The notes beneath the pieces are model-generated. The model saw nothing but the letters and a program-made list of their open reading frames with translations. It had not been told where the DNA came from and made no database searches. From positions 124,001 through 188,000 of the forward strand of contig JAOCPU010000049.1 in NCBI GenBank assembly GCA_035772785.1: DNA of 64,000 nucleotides, written 5' to 3'. A program made the position numbers and the translations under genes. The stretch's first letter is position 1. Every line of letters begins with the position of its first letter. Origin of the DNA: Phlebiopsis flavidoalba. Taxonomy: Eukaryota > Basidiomycota > Agaricomycetes > Polyporales > Phanerochaetaceae. This document shows, piece by piece, positions 63,261 to 64,000 of this stretch.

Positions 63261-63929
63261 ATGAACCCGAACGGGAGCAGCATGGAGCGTCATCTCCATG
63301 GCCGCGACGCCCTCGGGCTATGGGAGCACTCGCCCCAGCCCGCGTACGACGACGGCAAGCCCGAGCTCCAGATTATCCACCATGGACGCGCCCGAGGGCA
63401 CCCCCCAGCAGACCGGGGCCCCACCCCATGGCGAGCATCATGGACCGCACCCCGCTCAAGTCGATCACGTTCCACCAGGAGCATCCCCCCGGCGAGCGCC
63501 CCCGGCCGCTCGCGGCGCCCGAGCGTGCAGAGCCCGCCGCCCGACGAGCGCGAGCGCGAGCGCAGCGGCTCCGCCGCCTCGTCGCGCCCCGCACCCGGCC
63601 GGCAGCACTCGGGCACTTGCACGCGCACGCGCACTCGCACTCGCCCGTTGCTCCCGCAGCGCACCGCCTCGCACTCGCCCGTGCTCCACCGCGACGCGCG
63701 CGAGGCGTACGCGCCGTACGACCGCTCGCCGTACGCGCCGCCCGCCGCGCCGCCGGCAGCGGCGCCCACCCGACGCAGACGCCCCAGGCGCATGTCCCCG
63801 CGCCGTTTGCGTCGATCATGAATGCGTACAACGCCCCGCCGAAGAGCCCCGAGTCGCCGTACGAGACGACGCCGCTGAACGGCGGCGTGTCGCGGCTTGC
63901 GGGGGAGCGGCTCTGCGGGTTGCCGAGAG
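63261..63929 (+). CDS. N-terminus of a proline-rich protein, continuing past the window
   Basis: The ATG at 63,261 opens MNPNGSSMERHLHGRDAL. Pieces then read MDRTPLKSITFHQEHPPGER, QSPPPDERERERSGS, HSPVLHRDAREAYAPYDRSP and PFASIMNAYNAPPKSPESPY. The exon ends at GAGAG/GTAAGT (splice site at 63,930). Low-complexity Pro/Arg/Ser content with short motifs suggests a disordered N-terminal tail of a nuclear protein; an INO80-type chromatin remodeller N-terminus is one possibility from resemblance only. At least two frame changes occur within the exon. Confidence 0.5.
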
Positions 63930-64000
63930 GTAAGTAGGTGCCCAAAAACACCCATCGAACTCTAGACTCTGTGCCTCTGTTGTCTCTCCAACACGTGTCT

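Overview
The window looks like nuclear DNA of a filamentous basidiomycete fungus, probably an agaricomycete. Recognisable genes lie on both strands and are cut by short introns of about 50-120 bp with GT..AG ends. The protein set is fungal: sterol glucosyltransferase, SOK1/TCP11, an RRM-YTH protein, and a BTB protein of the type expanded in mushrooms. No bacterial operons, rRNA, convincing tRNA or CRISPR array were seen. Gene identities come from conserved blocks read across frames.

Layout. 1-3.1 kb: 3' and central part of tubulin cofactor D (-), running off the left edge. 3.3-5.2 kb: BUD22-like ribosome-biogenesis gene (+). 5.2-8.3 kb: AT-rich, nothing recognised. 8.4-10.7 kb: V-ATPase subunit B (+). 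10.8-12.3 kb: nothing recognised. 12.4-18.1 kb: an A-poor, T/G-rich repeat block framed by about 150-bp direct repeats. 18.1-20.4 kb: unassigned. 20.65-23.2 kb: TCP11/SOK1 family gene (+). 24.0-24.9 kb: glutathione S-transferase (-), convergent with it. 25-32.4 kb: unassigned, with hints of one or more minus-strand genes. 32.6-36.9 kb: ATG26-type sterol glucosyltransferase (-). 37.3-40.2 kb: AMP deaminase (-). 44.25-47.5 kb: RRM-YTH m6A-reader-like gene (-). 50.6-52.0 kb: BTB/POZ protein (-). 52.4-53.9 kb: eIF3 subunit i (+). 55.6-56.8 kb: diverged tandem duplication. 61.3-63.0 kb: FYRN/FYRC-domain protein (+). 63.26 kb to the right edge: start of a proline-rich protein (+).

The genes are mainly housekeeping (translation, ribosome assembly, vacuolar acidification, purine metabolism, tubulin folding) and do not form a pathway cluster. 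Nearly every one is interrupted by one-base insertions or deletions and some in-frame stops, while motif order stays intact. This fits an unpolished long-read assembly better than coordinated loss of essential genes, but sequence alone cannot settle it. Gene boundaries are therefore approximate except for eIF3i, where all exons could be traced.
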